Below are positions 1-8,001 of a stretch of DNA of 34,181 nt, in pieces. Origin of the DNA: JAPUME01 sp964605715. GTDB lineage: Bacteria; Acidobacteriota; Terriglobia; UBA7540; JAPUME01. The number at the start of each line of letters is the position of its first letter. The first letter of the stretch is position 1. The notes below the pieces were generated by a model, which did not search any database, was not told where the DNA came from, and saw only the letters and a list, made by a program, of their open reading frames with translations. A program made the translations under genes and the position numbers. Location of the stretch: positions 1 through 34,181 of the forward strand of contig CAZSDV010000020.1 in the NCBI GenBank assembly GCA_964605715.1, given 5' to 3'.

Positions 1-801
1 ATACAGAACGTGAAGAAAGCTAAGGAATACATCAGAGCAGGAGACGTCTTTCAGGTGGTCGTTTCTCAGCGCCTAAAATTTCCCTTGCGCGTTCCTCCAT
101 TCGATATTTATCGAGCCTTGCGAACTATTAACCCCTCTCCTTACCTTTATTATCTGCAGATGGGTGATGTTCAAGTGGTAGGTTCATCTCCCGAAATGCT
201 TGTTAAAGTCACGGACAAACAAGTGGACTACCGCCCCATCGCTGGCACACGGCCTCGAGGGAAAACTGAAGAGGAAGATCGCAAACTGGCGGAGGATTTA
301 CGCGGTGACGCCAAGGAATGCGCTGAACATATCATGCTAGTTGACCTTGGACGGAACGACGTAGGGCGAGTTTCAGAATTTGGCAGTGTTACACCTCGTA
401 AGTTAATGGCCGTCGAACGCTACTCTCACGTCATGCACCTGGTCTCCTGGATTCAGGGTCGCCTTCGGCCAGGAACAGACAGTTACGCAGCGCTGGCTGC
501 TTGCTTTCCAGCAGGTACACTTTCTGGTGCACCAAAGATTCGCGCCATGGAGATTATTGATGAGCTTGAACCCACGCGCCGGAACCTCTATGGCGGTGCG
601 ATCCTCTACGCTGACTTCTCCGGCAACTTGAACTCTTGTATCGTCATCCGCACGCTACTTATAAAGGGTGGCACGGGTTATCTGCAGGCCGGTGCAGGCA
701 TCGTGGCCGACTCGGTCCCCAAGCACGAATATGAAGAAAGCTTGAGTAAAGCCAAAGTCATTCTCAAGGCTGTCAAAGTTGCAGAAAAGGGGCTGTGGTA
801 A
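1..801 (+). CDS. trpE: Anthranilate synthase component I, C-terminal part (5' truncated by window)
   Basis: The reading frame is open from base 1, so the gene begins upstream and only its last 266 or so residues are present. TrpE converts chorismate to anthranilate in the cytoplasm, using ammonia supplied by TrpG, as the first committed step of tryptophan synthesis. Chorismate-binding family signatures are in order: SSPEMLVKV, IAGTRPRGKTEEED, HIMLVDLGRNDVGRV, the FPAGTLSGAPKIRAMEIIDE block, and near the end QAGAGIVADSVPKHEYEE. These match TrpE rather than isochorismate synthase, and the adjacent glutaminase gene supports that. PabB is the main alternative, because PabB and TrpE share these blocks. 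The N-terminal tryptophan-feedback region is outside the window, so feedback control cannot be judged. Confidence 0.93.
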   Translation: MQNVKKAKEYIRAGDVFQVVVSQRLKFPLRVPPFDIYRALRTINPSPYLYYLQMGDVQVVGSSPEMLVKVTDKQVDYRPIAGTRPRGKTEEEDRKLAEDLRGDAKECAEHIMLVDLGRNDVGRVSEFGSVTPRKLMAVERYSHVMHLVSWIQGRLRPGTDSYAALAACFPAGTLSGAPKIRAMEIIDELEPTRRNLYGGAILYADFSGNLNSCIVIRTLLIKGGTGYLQAGAGIVADSVPKHEYEESLSKAKVILKAVKVAEKGLW

Positions 802-838
802 CTACTAGTAATTCCATGATACCAAGGAAAAACTTATT

Positions 839-1402
839 ATGGTTCTTGTCATTGATAACTACGACTCGTTCACCTATAACCTATTCCAGTATCTAGGTGA
901 GCTGGGGGCTGTCCTCGAAGTACGCCGTAACGACCAGATCAGTATCAAGGAAATCGAACAGCTCCGGCCAGAGCGCATGGTCATCTCTCCAGGTCCAAAA
1001 ACACCTAACGAAGCGGGAATCTGCGTGGAGGCAATTCAGGCCTTCTCTAACCAGTTTCCAATTCTGGGCGTCTGTCTGGGTCACCAATGTATCGCACAGG
1101 CCTTTGGAGGACATATTGATCTGGCACCAGAAATCATGCACGGAAAAACTAGCGAAATTACACATGATGGGAAAACTGTTTTTCATAAACTACCAAGTCC
1201 ATTTCTCGCCACAAGGTACCATTCCTTAATCGTGGAAAAAATCACGCTGCCTGACTGCCTGGAAATTTCTGCAACCTCTCCCGATGGCCTACTCATGGGC
1301 GTCCGCCATAAGAGCTACCAGGTTGAGGGCGTGCAGTTCCATCCGGAATCCATTCTGACTGGTGTAGGGAAACAGCTCCTGAATAATTTCCTGACCCTTT
1401 AA
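839..1402 (+). CDS. trpG: Anthranilate synthase component II (glutamine amidotransferase)
   Basis: A class I glutamine amidotransferase of 187 residues that releases ammonia from glutamine for TrpE. The N-terminal VIDNYDSFTYNL motif, the nucleophile-elbow GVCLGHQ with Cys79, and the C-terminal FHPES with His168 and Glu170 form the expected catalytic triad. Length is normal for a stand-alone TrpG/PabA. The gene lies 37 bases downstream of trpE on the same strand, with an AAGGA ribosome-binding site about ten bases before the ATG, so the two are probably co-transcribed. TrpG subunits sometimes also serve PabB in folate synthesis, and the sequence alone cannot separate these roles. The partner trpD is not downstream in this operon but sits about 2.5 kb away on the opposite strand. 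Confidence 0.93.
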   Translation: MVLVIDNYDSFTYNLFQYLGELGAVLEVRRNDQISIKEIEQLRPERMVISPGPKTPNEAGICVEAIQAFSNQFPILGVCLGHQCIAQAFGGHIDLAPEIMHGKTSEITHDGKTVFHKLPSPFLATRYHSLIVEKITLPDCLEISATSPDGLLMGVRHKSYQVEGVQFHPESILTGVGKQLLNNFLTL

Positions 1403-1508
1403 TAGACCAAGAGCCATTCGGCCAATCCATACCGCGTGCAAGATCGTTGATCCTGATCCGCGGCTTGATATTCAAATGCCATTGCAGGGCTTCAGAAAGG
1501 AACCAATA

Positions 1509-3050
1509 TTGACAAGGTCAAGCAAAAATAAACTTCCAATTCTTCTCTTCGGCATTATTTTCACCATCGTGAATCCTGTAGTTATTTCATCCTCCGAATT
1601 CCAGAATGAAGACGTTGCGGCTGCCCTCAAAACCTTTAGTCGCGTTTACAAGATTACGGAAGCAAACTATGCTGACCCTCTTGACCCTGACAAAGCTATT
1701 CTGAATGGGGCCATCCGTAGCCTCTTGAGCCAACTAGATCCCTTCTCCGCTTTTTTCGACCCGGAACAGTTTCGCCAACTCCAAGACGAGCAGCAAGGAA
1801 AAACCCGGGGATTCGGTTCAATTCTCTACGTCCAATCTGGAAAATTATTAGTCCTTCAGGCACTCGAGGGATCACCATCGTGGCTGGCTGGACTTGGCCC
1901 AGGAGATGAAATTGTAAAGATCAACGACAAACGCATTAGTAATCTAAGACTAGCTGACCTAATCCAGTTGGTCCGTCAGGCACGGAAAAACCGTGTCCAG
2001 TTAAGTGTTGTCCGCCCCGGGAAAATACTTCCCGAAGAGTTTATCTTAAATCCGTCCGAGCTCAATCCGCCTTCGGCTGACAGGGTCGTTCTCCTTAGCC
2101 CTGGCATCGGCTATCTCCACCTAAGAAGGTTTGACCAGCGTACGCCGCATGAAGTAGCACAAAACCTCCGAGCTCTTGGCGCTGAACAAATTAAGGGCCT
2201 AATTCTAGATCTAAGGGGCAATCGCGGAGGAGGACTTAATTCCGGAGTTCGCGTCGCTGGGCTCTTTTTGCCTGGTGGAAAGACAGTGGTTACGATGCGA
2301 GGCCGGTCAACCCCGGAAAAGAAATTTTCTACGCCAGTGCCGAACCCGCACTACACTTTTCCACTTATCGTGATAATCAACAAGGAGACCGCCAGTGCAG
2401 CTGAGATCGTTGCTGGAGCTCTACAAGACCAAGACCGTGCGGTCGTTGTAGGTGAATCCAGTTTTGGGAAGGCCACTGTGCAATCCGTCACTCCACTGAG
2501 TGAAGGTATGGGTATTGCTCTGACAACAGCTGCCTACTTCACGCCCAGCGGCCGTTCCATTCAGCGGCCCCTAAAAAGCTCCAGGGGGAAACTTCTTGAT
2601 TTTTCTTTGCTAAATAATAGAGTCAATAATTCAACCTTCCACAGCCGAGGAGGGCGTCCTCTGGCAGGAGAAGGCGGCATAATTCCTGACATCGAAGCAC
2701 AGGGTTGGCAACTTGGCTCCTGGGCTCGCTTCCTTGAACAGAACACTGTGATTGTTAACTTCGCCCAGTTTTACTTGGCAATCCGCAAGGGTGTGACCGA
2801 AGAATTCGAAGTTACCGATGCAGTATTAGTCCAATTCAAAAATTACCTACGCAACGCCGGGATTCGAGTTCCTACAAATGCCTGGAAAAGTAGTCAGCAA
2901 TACCTGAGAATGAGAATAAAAAATGAAGTGTTCAACCTGAGCTTCGGGCTCAAGAAGGGCAACGAGGTGGAAGTTCGAAACGACCCTCAAGTTCTGAAAG
3001 CTCAAGAGGCTCTCTTTCAGGTAGAAAAAGTACTAAAGCCCTCATTGTAA
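1509..3050 (+). CDS. S41-family carboxy-terminal processing protease with PDZ domain
   Basis: A periplasmic serine protease of the CtpA/Tsp family, which cuts substrates near their C termini. I place the start at the TTG at 1509 because AAAGGA lies seven bases upstream and the protein then opens with a basic stretch and a hydrophobic signal segment (LPILLFGIIFTIV). An in-frame ATG at 1476 has no SD. A PDZ domain follows, with GLGPGDEIVKIND as the ligand-loop region. The S41 domain carries LDLRGNRGGGLNSG, then Ser296 in ETASAAEI and Lys321 in SSFGKATVQ. The 25-residue Ser-Lys spacing matches the Ser/Lys dyad of Tsp. The last 130 or so residues are a less recognisable C-terminal extension. The natural substrate is unknown. 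Confidence 0.9.
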   Translation: MTRSSKNKLPILLFGIIFTIVNPVVISSSEFQNEDVAAALKTFSRVYKITEANYADPLDPDKAILNGAIRSLLSQLDPFSAFFDPEQFRQLQDEQQGKTRGFGSILYVQSGKLLVLQALEGSPSWLAGLGPGDEIVKINDKRISNLRLADLIQLVRQARKNRVQLSVVRPGKILPEEFILNPSELNPPSADRVVLLSPGIGYLHLRRFDQRTPHEVAQNLRALGAEQIKGLILDLRGNRGGGLNSGVRVAGLFLPGGKTVVTMRGRSTPEKKFSTPVPNPHYTFPLIVIINKETASAAEIVAGALQDQDRAVVVGESSFGKATVQSVTPLSEGMGIALTTAAYFTPSGRSIQRPLKSSRGKLLDFSLLNNRVNNSTFHSRGGRPLAGEGGIIPDIEAQGWQLGSWARFLEQNTVIVNFAQFYLAIRKGVTEEFEVTDAVLVQFKNYLRNAGIRVPTNAWKSSQQYLRMRIKNEVFNLSFGLKKGNEVEVRNDPQVLKAQEALFQVEKVLKPSL

Positions 3051-3134
3051 GGTTTCTCTCGGAACTCTGGTTTAATTGCGCTATCTTGTGTCCGAGCCAA
3101 AGAAATAATCTTGACAACTTAAGGAGTGCATTAC

Positions 3135-3431
3135 ATGGAACCCATTACAACTGAAGTCATAGAAACACTCAGGACATTCAATTCCCCCACCGTGGCAAAC
3201 GCCATCGAGGTCTTCAACGTACGTCCCCGCAATACTGGTTTCATGAACTCAAGTATCCGATGTCAATTCCCAAATTTTGGGCCTATGGTCGGTTATGCAG
3301 TAACGGCAAAGATCCGTGCCCTTAATCCTCCCGGTGACAAGGCGCTCCACCCAAGTGTGCACTGGGAAAATATCATCAAGGTGCCCGCCCCACGCGTAGT
3401 AGTCGTTCAGGACCTTGATGATCCCCCGTAA
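3135..3431 (+). pseudogene. RraA-like protein, N-terminal fragment (interrupted)
   Basis: The first 98 residues of an RraA-like protein, the fold shared by the RNase E regulator RraA and HMG/CHA aldolases and often mislabelled demethylmenaquinone methyltransferase. Recognisable segments are TPTVANAIE-like (here SPTVANAIEVF), FGPMVGYAVTAKIRA and VVVVQDLDDPP. An AAGGAG SD lies eight bases before the ATG at 3135. The frame ends at a TAA directly after DDPP, exactly where the family normally continues into a conserved block resembling FWGE and a helix, followed by VTDGGVRDL. That last motif is found downstream at 3555, beyond an assembly gap. This is most likely one gene broken by a sequencing or assembly fault, although a genuine pseudogene is possible. 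The exact family function is unassigned. Confidence 0.75.
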
Positions 3432-3521
3432 AGCTGCCCCGTCGGGAGATGAGACAGACTCCAAGTTTAGTGTATTCTTGCAGTGCTACAATGACCTTAG
3501 CACACAAATGGAGGTCCGCGC

Positions 3522-3881
3522 ATGGCGGATATGCAGACCAACNNNNNNNNNNTGGTCACAGACGGCGGGGTAAGGGACCTTGAAGAAGTGCATGCTATGG
3601 GATTCCATTACTTTGCTCGTGCCGCCATTGTCTCTCACGCCTACATTCATATCGTCGAGACAGGTACCCCGGTCGAGGTAGGTGGAAGCTGCATTGAGCC
3701 TGGCGATTTAATCCACGCTGACCGTCATGGCGTCCAGACTATTCCTAAAGAAATAGCTACCCAGATCGCCGACGCAGTGGACCGAGTGGAAGAAAATGAG
3801 CGGCCCATCATTCAATTCTGCAAGTCAAATGAATTCTCAGTGGAGGACCTAAAGGAAGTATGGGATTCGTTTCATGGCTAA
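3522..3881 (+). pseudogene. RraA-like protein, C-terminal fragment across assembly gap
   Basis: The C-terminal part of the RraA-like protein that begins at 3135. From 3555 the frame reads VTDGGVRDLEEVHAMGFH, the conserved metal/substrate-binding block of the fold (the Gly-Gly-Val-Arg-Asp segment), then GDLIHADRHGVQTIP and a final helical segment, and it stops at 3881. Bases 3543-3552 are Ns, so the few codons before 3555, including the ATG at 3522, should not be trusted as a real start. No family homology is visible between 3432 and 3542. Only about 22 residues seem to be missing relative to the family, while about 120 bases separate the two recognisable parts, so the intervening sequence may be misassembled. 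Confidence 0.7.
3543..3552. other. Assembly gap (10 Ns)
   Basis: Ten undetermined bases inside the RraA-like gene. A round ten-base run is usually a placeholder, so the true gap length is unknown and reading-frame continuity across it has no meaning. Two forward frames are open from about 3427 to the gap, but neither encodes the block expected for the family. Confidence 0.97.
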
Positions 3882-3968
3882 ACCAGATGATACGCAGCTA
3901 CTCCTTAGATAGTCCCTCGCTATACACTGGCAAACCATCAAAAAATGCAAAGGAATGCAAAAGTCAAG

Positions 3969-5015
3969 CTAAGTTGAATAGCGCTGGGTAAAAGCTACTA
4001 GGGATTCGAGCTTTTCACGCGCAAGCCCAGAATTTATCGTCTCTGCAGCCATTGCCACCCCCCCACGAACATCTTTCGCCTTCTCGGCAACCACTAGCGC
4101 CGCTGAAGTGTTTGCCAACACCCAATCTTTTAAAGGAGTATCGGAAGCACCAAGAACCTCTTTCATCTGTTTGGCATTTATCAAGGGATCTCCTCCTTGA
4201 AGTGAATTAGGGCTTGTGCGGCTCAGGCCAAACTCCTCAGGCTCAATTTGGCGAGTTAACACCTCTCCATCCTTCAGTTCACAAACTTTTGTTTCGCCCG
4301 TCATCGAAACTTCATCGGTACCGTCGGCACCGGCAACCACTAGCGCACGGCAGCTACCAAGTCCGGAGAGGGCTTGTGCTATTCTTCCCACTAGCTGCGG
4401 TTCATAAACCCCAAGCAGTTGTGCTCTTGCTCCTAAAGGATTAGTCAGCGGTCCAAGTAAATTAAAAACTGTTTTGGTTTTTAGTTTGCGGCGTGCCCCT
4501 TGAACGTGCTTCATGGCCAGGTGAAGTTTGGGGGCAAACAAAAATACCAGCCCAACCTCCTCCAGGCATTGTGGAATGCGCTCTAAAGGAAGATCTAATC
4601 GCACGCCGAGTGCTTCAAGTACATCAGCACTACCTGAGCGACTGGATATCGAGCGGTTACCGTGCTTTGCAACCCGTGCGCCTGCTGCCGCTGCCACAAT
4701 GGCTGCTGCGGTGGAAACATTGAACGTTTCCAGACCATCACCCCCTGTACCACAAGTGTCGAGCAATTCCATCTCGCGCAGTACATCAACATTAACACCT
4801 TCCGCTTCAAGGGTCTCGTGAGCCCGCTTACGCATCACTGAGGCAAAGCCAATCAATTCCTCCACAGTAACTCCCTTATCGCCAAGGGCGGTAAGCAACA
4901 ACATAATTTCCCCCTCAGCAACTTGCCCCCCAAAAAGCTTCTGCATTAAGACAGAAGCTTCCCTTTGTGTTAAGTTCCTTTTTGCTTTAACCTTTTCGAT
5001 AAATTCGCTAATCAT
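3969..5015 (-). CDS. trpD: Anthranilate phosphoribosyltransferase
   Basis: A protein of 348 residues that transfers phosphoribose from PRPP to anthranilate, the second step of the tryptophan pathway, in the cytoplasm. The N-terminal helical domain (residues 1 to about 70) contains NLTQREASVLMQKLF. The PRPP-binding loop is DTCGTGGDGLETFNVSTA, followed by VAKHGNRSISSRSGSADVLE, both diagnostic for TrpD. GPLTNPLGA and a late GTDEVS motif complete the family pattern. Length is normal. The gene is transcribed towards trpE-trpG and away from sucC, so it is not in one operon with trpEG as in many bacteria. It probably has its own promoter in the 5016-5149 region. No trpC, trpF, trpB or trpA is present in the window. 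Confidence 0.95.
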   Translation of the reverse strand: MISEFIEKVKAKRNLTQREASVLMQKLFGGQVAEGEIMLLLTALGDKGVTVEELIGFASVMRKRAHETLEAEGVNVDVLREMELLDTCGTGGDGLETFNVSTAAAIVAAAAGARVAKHGNRSISSRSGSADVLEALGVRLDLPLERIPQCLEEVGLVFLFAPKLHLAMKHVQGARRKLKTKTVFNLLGPLTNPLGARAQLLGVYEPQLVGRIAQALSGLGSCRALVVAGADGTDEVSMTGETKVCELKDGEVLTRQIEPEEFGLSRTSPNSLQGGDPLINAKQMKEVLGASDTPLKDWVLANTSAALVVAEKAKDVRGGVAMAAETINSGLAREKLESLVAFTQRYST

Positions 5016-5061
5016 TAAGGAGTTTCTGATCCTTAAAAAAGGGATAACAGGACCCTCTTCA

Positions 5062-5090
5062 TTGCTTTTTTTTTTTTGATTCTTTATACT
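5062..5090 (+). promoter_or_regulatory. Candidate sigma-70-type promoter for sucCD-ndk
   Basis: TTGCTT at 5062-5067 and TATACT at 5085-5090 are separated by 17 bases and lie 60 bases before the sucC start. The -10 element matches five of six consensus bases and the -35 only three. The spacer contains a run of twelve T (5066-5077), overlapping the -35, which may curve the DNA or compensate for the weak -35. The element lies in the intergenic space shared with the divergent trpD gene. It is inferred from pattern only. Confidence 0.45.
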
Positions 5091-5149
5091 CGAACTTCCA
5101 CGTTAAAAGCGCACTATTTTAGCACAGCACCGCTATCCGTCCGCAAACC

Positions 5150-6304
5150 ATGAAGATTCATGAATTTCAGGCCAAGCAAGTCCTCACGCAATTCAGCGTG
5201 CCAGTCCCCAAGGGTGAGGTGGTTTCAACACCAGAAGAAGCACGCGCTGCAGCTGAGCGGTTGGGTGGAAAAGTGGTCGTTAAAGCCCAAATTCACGCGG
5301 GCGGACGTGGCAAGGCCGGCGGAGTAAAGCTCGTTACCTCCTCTAATGAAGCAGCTCAGGTAGCCACAAAACTCTTAGGAAAAGCTCTGGTCACTGGGCA
5401 AACTGGGCCAGGTGGAAGGGTGGTCAAGCGCCTTCTAATTGAGGAGAGTCTCGATGTAGCAAAGGAATTCTACTTGGGTATCGTTCTAGACCGTGCTTCC
5501 GCTCGCCCCGTCTTTCTAGCATCAAGCGAAGGCGGAGTAGAAATCGAGATCACAGCGGCCAAGAAACCAGAGAAAATCCTAAAGGCCCACATCGATCCAG
5601 ATCGGGGCCTAGAAGCCTACCAGGCGAGAAAGTTGGCCTTCAATTCAGGTCTTGGGCCACAAGTCAAAGGTGCAGCACGTGTCTTCACAAATCTCTATCA
5701 TGCATTCCAAGAAACTGATGCTTCAATGGTTGAAATCAATCCCTTCGTTCTCACGAGGGATGGACGGATTATTGCCCTTGACGCCAAAATTGACTTCGAC
5801 GATAACGGACTTTACCGCCATAAAAACCTAATGCAACTGCGTGACATAGATGAAGAAGATCCTTTGGAGGTTCGTGCCACCGAACACGGGCTCAATTACA
5901 TCAAACTCGAAGGTAATGTCGGCTGCATGGTAAATGGTGCAGGATTAGCCATGGCTACCATGGATATCATTCAATACGCGGGAGGTTTCCCAGCAAACTT
6001 TCTTGATGTCGGCGGTGGAGCAAGCGAGGATCAGGTGCGTAACGCTTTTCAGATTTTGCTTGCCGATACTGGTGTCCGTGCCGTGCTGATCAATATTTTT
6101 GGCGGCATTATGCGCTGTGACATTGTAGCAAGCGGTGTAGTGGCTGCTGCAAAAGCTCTGTCCGTTAAAGTTCCGATCGTAGTTCGACTTGAAGGAACTA
6201 ATGCAGAGATGGGTGGAAAAATTCTTGAGGAATCTAACCTTAACTTCACGGTGGCTCGGAACATGAAAGATGCAGCAGAGAAGGTGGTTAAACTGGCAAA
6301 GTAG
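5150..6304 (+). CDS. sucC: Succinate-CoA ligase (ADP-forming) subunit beta
   Basis: A protein of 384 residues, close to the usual length for SucC. With SucD it interconverts succinyl-CoA and succinate while making ATP or GTP, in the TCA cycle. It begins MKIHEFQAKQVL, standard for the family. The N-terminal ATP-grasp domain includes VVKAQIHAGGRGKAGGVKL, and MVEINPFVL carries the metal-binding Glu/Asn pair. The C-terminal flavodoxin-like domain contains NFLDVGGGAS and INIFGGIMRCD, the Gly-rich segment that meets the phosphohistidine loop of SucD. No good SD precedes the ATG. sucD starts nine bases after the stop, so the two subunits are almost certainly co-transcribed. Confidence 0.97.
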   Translation: MKIHEFQAKQVLTQFSVPVPKGEVVSTPEEARAAAERLGGKVVVKAQIHAGGRGKAGGVKLVTSSNEAAQVATKLLGKALVTGQTGPGGRVVKRLLIEESLDVAKEFYLGIVLDRASARPVFLASSEGGVEIEITAAKKPEKILKAHIDPDRGLEAYQARKLAFNSGLGPQVKGAARVFTNLYHAFQETDASMVEINPFVLTRDGRIIALDAKIDFDDNGLYRHKNLMQLRDIDEEDPLEVRATEHGLNYIKLEGNVGCMVNGAGLAMATMDIIQYAGGFPANFLDVGGGASEDQVRNAFQILLADTGVRAVLINIFGGIMRCDIVASGVVAAAKALSVKVPIVVRLEGTNAEMGGKILEESNLNFTVARNMKDAAEKVVKLAK

Positions 6305-6313
6305 GACAAAATA

Positions 6314-7192
6314 ATGTCAATTCTAGTAAATAAAAATACTCGATTGCTAGTCCAGGGCATCACAGGCCACGAGGGAAGCTTTCACGCACGGCAGTGCGTA
6401 GCCTACGGCACCCATGTGGTTGCCGGGGTAACTCCTGGCAAGGGCGGAACAAAAATTGACGCCGTCCCTGTTTTCAACACTGTTGAGGAGGCTGTTCAAA
6501 AGACAGGTGCTAACGCCTCAATGATTTTTGTTCCACCACCCTTTGCTGCTGATGCCATTATGGAGGCAGCAGATGCGGCAGTTGCGGTGGTTGTCTGTAT
6601 CACTGAAGGAATTCCAGCACTAGACATGATGCGTGTAAAGAATTTTCTGGACAGGAAGCCCACCCGTTTAATTGGCCCGAACTGCCCTGGTATTATTTCC
6701 CCGCCAGGAAAATGCAAAATAGGAATCATGCCTGGAGGAATTCACAAGGCCGGTAATGTGGGAGTGGTGTCACGTAGCGGCACTTTAACTTACGAAGCTG
6801 TGGGGCAGCTCACATCGCTTGGTATTGGACAATCCACATGCATCGGCATTGGAGGGGACCCGATCATCGGCACAAATTTTACCCATGTACTTCGCCTCTT
6901 TCATGAGGACCCCGAAACCCATGGAATTGTCATGATCGGCGAAATCGGAGGAACAGCTGAAGAAGAAGCTGCAACCTATATCAGCAAAAATGTAAAGAAG
7001 CCAATCGTAGCTTTCGTGGCAGGAAGAACGGCACCACCAGGGCGAAGGATGGGCCACGCTGGCGCTATTATATCTGGAGGAAAGGGAACCGCTGCAGACA
7101 AGATTGCTGCCCTCGAACAGGCAGGTGTAATCGTAGCCTCCTCTCCAGCAGATATTGGCCCTTGCATGGCAACGCAACTGGCAACTATCTGA
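6314..7192 (+). CDS. sucD: Succinate-CoA ligase subunit alpha
   Basis: A protein of 292 residues that binds CoA and carries the catalytic phosphohistidine. The N-terminal Rossmann CoA-binding domain begins SILVNKNTRLLVQGITGHEG, with CITEGIPALDM and LIGPNCPGII following. The ligase domain holds VSRSGTLTYE and the active-site loop MGHAGAIISGGKGTA, in which His248 is the residue phosphorylated in the family. A GTAGGAC ribosome-binding sequence overlaps the end of sucC. Downstream, ndk begins 85 bases after the stop, a useful neighbour because nucleoside diphosphate kinase exchanges the triphosphate produced by this enzyme. The pairing is common in bacterial genomes. Confidence 0.97.
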   Translation: MSILVNKNTRLLVQGITGHEGSFHARQCVAYGTHVVAGVTPGKGGTKIDAVPVFNTVEEAVQKTGANASMIFVPPPFAADAIMEAADAAVAVVVCITEGIPALDMMRVKNFLDRKPTRLIGPNCPGIISPPGKCKIGIMPGGIHKAGNVGVVSRSGTLTYEAVGQLTSLGIGQSTCIGIGGDPIIGTNFTHVLRLFHEDPETHGIVMIGEIGGTAEEEAATYISKNVKKPIVAFVAGRTAPPGRRMGHAGAIISGGKGTAADKIAALEQAGVIVASSPADIGPCMATQLATI

Positions 7193-7277
7193 TCAAATTT
7201 CTGCCGCAAAGATTAAACCCGCGGACCAAGGGAGGATATCTTGGGTAAGGAAACAGGTCAGGAAAAGGAGGTCACAA

Positions 7278-7700
7278 ATGGCATCGGAAAGCACCCTGGC
7301 AATTATTAAGCCGGACGCAGTAGCTGCAAATAACATTGGCAACATCCTTACCATAATTGAAGGCAAGAAATTTTCCATCAAGAAAGCTGAAATACTTCGC
7401 CTGTCAAAACAGAAGGCAGAGGGCTTCTATGCCATTCACTCCGACAAGCCTTTCTTCTCTAATTTGACGGATTTCATGAGCTCAGGACCAATTTTCGTTA
7501 TGGTGCTCGACGGCGAACATGCTATCAAGCGGTGGCGACAAACTATGGGGGCAACAAATCCGGCAGAAGCAGGTCCGGGCACGGTACGTAAGCTTTACGG
7601 CACCAGTATCGAACGAAATGCTACCCACGGCTCCGATGGTCCCCAAACGGCAGCGTTTGAGATCAGCTACTTTTTCCCCGGTTATAAAATGGCAAAATAA
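7278..7700 (+). CDS. ndk: Nucleoside diphosphate kinase
   Basis: A protein of 140 residues, the normal size for bacterial Ndk, which transfers the gamma phosphate from ATP to other nucleoside diphosphates through a phosphohistidine. The start at 7278 is fixed by a near-perfect AAAGGAGGT SD at 7264-7272 and by the family N terminus (ESTLAIIKPDAV). Although the frame is open further upstream, that extension overlaps sucD and has no homology. RNATHGSD contains the catalytic His117, and the chain ends with the usual AAFEISYFF region. This is the strongest SD in the region, suggesting higher translation than its neighbours. It probably forms an operon with sucCD. Confidence 0.97.
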   Translation: MASESTLAIIKPDAVAANNIGNILTIIEGKKFSIKKAEILRLSKQKAEGFYAIHSDKPFFSNLTDFMSSGPIFVMVLDGEHAIKRWRQTMGATNPAEAGPGTVRKLYGTSIERNATHGSDGPQTAAFEISYFFPGYKMAK

Positions 7701-7740
7701 ACTCTTTCCACATTTAATCCAAAGAAACGGGAAACAAGTG

Positions 7741-7986
7741 ATGGGAACAGGAATTTTATTTCAGGTGGGGAAGGCTTTAAGTCTCGCAGGAGTGATCTGT
7801 TTATTCCTGGGAATCTTATTAGTGGCAGGGTCAAAATCATCCCTTTGCGGACTGGGACGTTTGCCGGGAGACATTGCCTACAAAGGTAAAAATTTTCATT
7901 TCTATTTTCCTATTGTCACATCGCTCATTCTGAGCGCTTTTCTAGCTCTTATTTTTTGGCTCGTTTCATTATTCACGAATCGCTAG
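7741..7986 (+). CDS. DUF2905-type small membrane protein
   Basis: A protein of 81 residues with two transmembrane segments: residues about 8 to 30 (GKALSLAGVICLFLGILLVAG) and about 56 to 77. Between them is LGRLPGDIAYKGKNFHFYFP, the characteristic loop of the DUF2905 family (GxLPGDI followed by a short strand and Tyr/Phe-rich stretch). The family's function is unknown. I start at the ATG at 7741. The frame is open further upstream, but that part overlaps ndk in another frame and shows no homology. The gene sits between ndk and xseA, 15 bases before the latter, so it may be translated from the same message. Confidence 0.82.
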   Translation: MGTGILFQVGKALSLAGVICLFLGILLVAGSKSSLCGLGRLPGDIAYKGKNFHFYFPIVTSLILSAFLALIFWLVSLFTNR

Positions 7987-8001
7987 CCAAAAGGGGGTCT
8001 G

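Noticed and set aside
3135..3881. RraA-like gene as evidence of menaquinone synthesis together with the adenosine-deaminase-family gene.
   Set aside because: RraA-like proteins are commonly mislabelled as menaquinone methyltransferases, and the two genes are 17 kb apart with no mqn genes nearby.
7155..7277. Upstream extension of the ndk frame.
   Set aside because: It overlaps sucD and lacks homology. The AAAGGAGGT SD and family N terminus place the start at 7278.
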